Made by a program: the position numbers and the translations under genes. Below, in pieces: positions 61,201 through 64,000 of a stretch of 64,000 nt of DNA (within the stretch, counting starts at the first letter, position 1; each line of letters starts with the position of its first letter). The notes below the pieces were generated by a model that searched no databases, was not told the DNA's origin, and saw only the letters and a program-made list of their open reading frames with translations. Origin of the DNA: Aphelocoma coerulescens (lineage: Eukaryota > Chordata > Aves > Passeriformes > Corvidae); NCBI RefSeq assembly GCF_041296385.1, contig NC_091014.1, positions 53,276,078 to 53,340,077 of the forward strand. The letters run 5' to 3'.

Positions 61201-64000
61201 TAAAGGGCTTTAACTTCCTGTAACATGGGTGTTCTAATCTTCACTGCATACAAGTTTTCCAACTGTTCATAAAATGACCCCATGAAGACAAAGCTCAAAA
61301 CACAGTCTCAAATTTCATTACAAGGGGCTTGGCTTTTTAAGACTGTCTACCATCAGAGATTCCCAGCAAGGGTTAGTTGAAAATCCATTTAATGGCATTG
61401 CCTTTAATCAAAACACAAGAAAAAAAAGTAGATTTTCCCAAGTAACCAGAATGCTATAACCCTCTCCATCTATACTTGGGGGCAGTCTCTCATCAGCTTC
61501 TCTCCTTTGGCTATGAATTGTACTGACAGCCCTCCCTTAGTGCCTTGTAACCCTGAAAGAAGATTGGCTGGTTTTATGGTTGAATCACTGCACTGAATGC
61601 AGGACTGCTTTATTTACACAGATTTCCTGTGTAGTCTTAGATAAATAATCTCTTTATTCCTCCAATGATAAAACAAGGCTTAAATATCTCAAACTCATAG
61701 GGATATTCTGAAGATCAGTTGATTAGTTTTTATGAGATACTCTGATATTAGTGAAGAGATGCTTCAAAAAGCCAGTAAACATAGAGTGATCTTTGATTCC
61801 TGGTCTTCCACAGCTTTTGTTAAAAAAAAACCCCAAAGCTTTCCACTTAATAAATCCCAGCTGGATGACTGTTCTTTTTTCACTCAGCATCTCTCACATT
61901 ACTTTTCTAAGGTGGAGCCCAATTTCTTCCCTTCTCCTTTTTGAAGCTCCTTACCCTTTGCCGATTTAGTACAACCTATGCTTTCTAAACATATTTATTT
62001 GCTGCCTTTTCTGCTCACATTCCCAAGTGTCTTACAAATGCATGTATATAAAAGACTTCAAACAAAGAAATAAGACTGCTGCAGGGATACCACATAGCAA
62101 ACAGATAAACAAGCTATTAAATAGTTAGCTATCATTATCATATCCAAGCACCCACCATGGGAAGTCTTGGAAAGAAATAGCATAAATTCTATAGAAACTA
62201 GAGGAAGCAACCTTTAATTGTGTATAAAGTAATATTATCAGGGTCCTAGGTTTAAACTATTATTCTTTTAAAGTTAATTTGGGTTTATTAGCCACTCGAA
62301 GTACTAAGTATTTTGGGGTTTATGGCTCATCCATAGTTGATTCCAAGGTCAGCATCTTCTATGGATGTTGGTGGAATAGAAACTCAGAGAAGTAGTCTGT
62401 ATACTAAATTGTCGTAACCCATTGCAGCAAAGTTTGGCTTGGAGACTCCTAGCTTAGAACTAACAAGGCATGGTCCTAATAGCCTACGTGAAATATGGAG
62501 ATAAGAATCCAAAATAGGTGCACGTACAACCTATGTCAGCCTACGTCTCCACTGCTATACACCTCTCTGCTGAACTCAGTTCTGCAATGCAGAAGCATTC
62601 AAGGACTTCCTGCCTTCCCTAGGAAAGATACCATGATTCAGAACATTGTCTGAATGAAAAAAAACTATTGAAAGCTTTCATGTAGCCAACAAAAGAACAT
62701 GCATACACTAAATAACACCAACATCTTTTCGTTTTCCTTCTGTATTTCTTCTCACATTTGTCTTATGAATAAAGATTTCTCTCAGGAAATTTCATCCTTA
62801 AAATTAGTTTTTCAGCTGTTCCCTACTCTCCTGTTTTGCTCCATGTATTATGAAGCTCATGTGTCTGACATAATGCTGCAATAGCATTAATTTTAAAATA
62901 GCACCTAGAAGTGGAGGGGGAGGGCCTGATCCTGGTTTGTTGAGTGGATAATTTTTACACAAATGAGCAAACCAACACAGCTTCTTATATTCATGTCTCC
63001 CTGTTAAAAATGGAAGCAGGTTGCAGACACTGGGGATATAAATGCAGAAAGCAGCAGGTAAGAACAGGAGGGCCAGGCTGAGCTGTGAATCTGTCAGGCT
63101 TTGTCTATTCCTGTAAAGACTTATAAAAACCTGTTAGTATTCAACTCCAGCCACTGCTGTTGGCATTGCAGTTAATGGACCGAATGATGCCTCAAAGGCA
63201 TTTTTCTACCCGATTAATTCCAGGAAATTTAACATCTGTGTAAAAAATATCACCCCTTCCCCCCCAATAATTAAAAAAATATTTCCCATCAGAACATTTT
63301 CCAAGGCAGCATTCATGTCATATCAAAATCAGCTTTCTCCAGCACCCAGGCAAAAGTAGCAGTAGCCCAAACCAGACAAGTTCTCTGAAAATATGAAATT
63401 ATCAGAGGCCATTTTATAAGTAACACTGATGTACTTGGAAGGGAGAAGCTGATGGATATCTAACAGATTTATTTAACCATCATTCTACTCCCCCACCTTC
63501 CAAGTAATTAACTAACAAATATCAAACTGATAATATTAGCAGTCAAATCCTTCAAATAAGGATGTTTCTCAGAGTAAAACCTGTGGGACCTGAACAACTG
63601 AAATGAAGGTAGTGATTTCATTTGTCATCTGTTCCCTCTGGTATAAATGCAGTAAGAAAAAATTTAAGCACGTCTTCATGAGTGCCTACCATAATACTGA
63701 ATATGAGGGACCAAGGTAGTTTCCTGCCTGACTTCCCCTGACAGGAATCAAACATGTATTGCAAAAAATGTAAAAATTTACCATTTAAAAATTATGTTCA
63801 AGATAAAACTCTGAGCACTTTATCCGCGTCCTCTGTTGCTCTGTCGGAACTGCAAAGAATGATGTGCAGCTCAGAATACTTCAGTACAGGTTTTACTGAG
63901 ACATTATGCTATATTGGGCTAGAGTTCATTTTCTTTCACATTGTAAAATTGTACTCTGAGATCCCAGTGAAACACCTGTTTTGAATTGTGCCCTGTACTC
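55241..64000. other. Non-coding region, no gene recognised
   Basis: AT-rich DNA. I found no ENTHD1 downstream exon with confidence, no LTR and no CR1. It contains a C run at 59778-59787, a TTGTTGTTGTTG run near 59680, an unusual pair of overlapping hairpins at 60275-60306, and one unexplained 81-codon ORF at 60514-60759. Confidence 0.4.
60275..60306. repeat. Two overlapping, mutually exclusive perfect inverted repeats
   Basis: TGCATTTAGC (60275-60284) pairs with GCTAAATGCA (60291-60300) around a 6-nt loop. CTGTAGTGC (60284-60292) pairs with GCACTACAG (60298-60306) around a 5-nt loop. The two stems share bases, so only one hairpin can form at a time. Confidence 0.85.

Overview
The window is vertebrate nuclear DNA, almost certainly from a bird. 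It has small phase-matched exons separated by kilobase introns, CR1 LINE fragments with the avian ATTCTATG-type tail, and avian-type ERVL and ERVK solo LTRs (the ERVK copy has an exact 6-bp target duplication). There are no prokaryotic features. The LTR types suggest a songbird or relative, but this rests on recollection of repeat families, not a search.

The one intact gene is GRAP2 (GADS), the T-cell adaptor, on the minus strand. Seven coding exons lie between 21930 (ATG) and 7442 (TGA), all with canonical GT/AG borders and compatible phases. They total 891 nt and encode 296 aa: N-terminal SH3, SH2, a short linker, and C-terminal SH3. The gene would join LAT to SLP-76 in T-cell receptor signalling. 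The linker lacks the long Q/P/H tract I recall from human GADS.

Layout: 1-430 is a degenerate TTTCATTT-type array. 431-6400 is intergenic DNA 3' of GRAP2. 6402-21930 is GRAP2, with an ERVL solo LTR placed 32 nt from the exon 6 acceptor and an ERVK solo LTR in the next intron upstream. 21931-48600 is probably the long first intron and 5' flank; it holds an ancient CR1 ORF2 relic (28.1-29.2 kb), younger CR1 scraps and microsatellites. A GC-box/inverted-CCAAT cluster at 48.7-48.9 kb is the best promoter candidate.

At 53.85-54.24 kb, on the plus strand, is a decayed ENTH-domain exon. It aligns without gaps over about 99 codons to ENTHD1, which is the divergent neighbour of GRAP2 in mammals. It carries several in-frame stops, so it looks like a unitary ENTHD1 pseudogene sitting in the expected place and orientation. 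A CR1 ORF2 endonuclease fragment lies directly beside it. From 54.25 kb to the end I recognise no gene, only repeat relics and one unexplained ORF.
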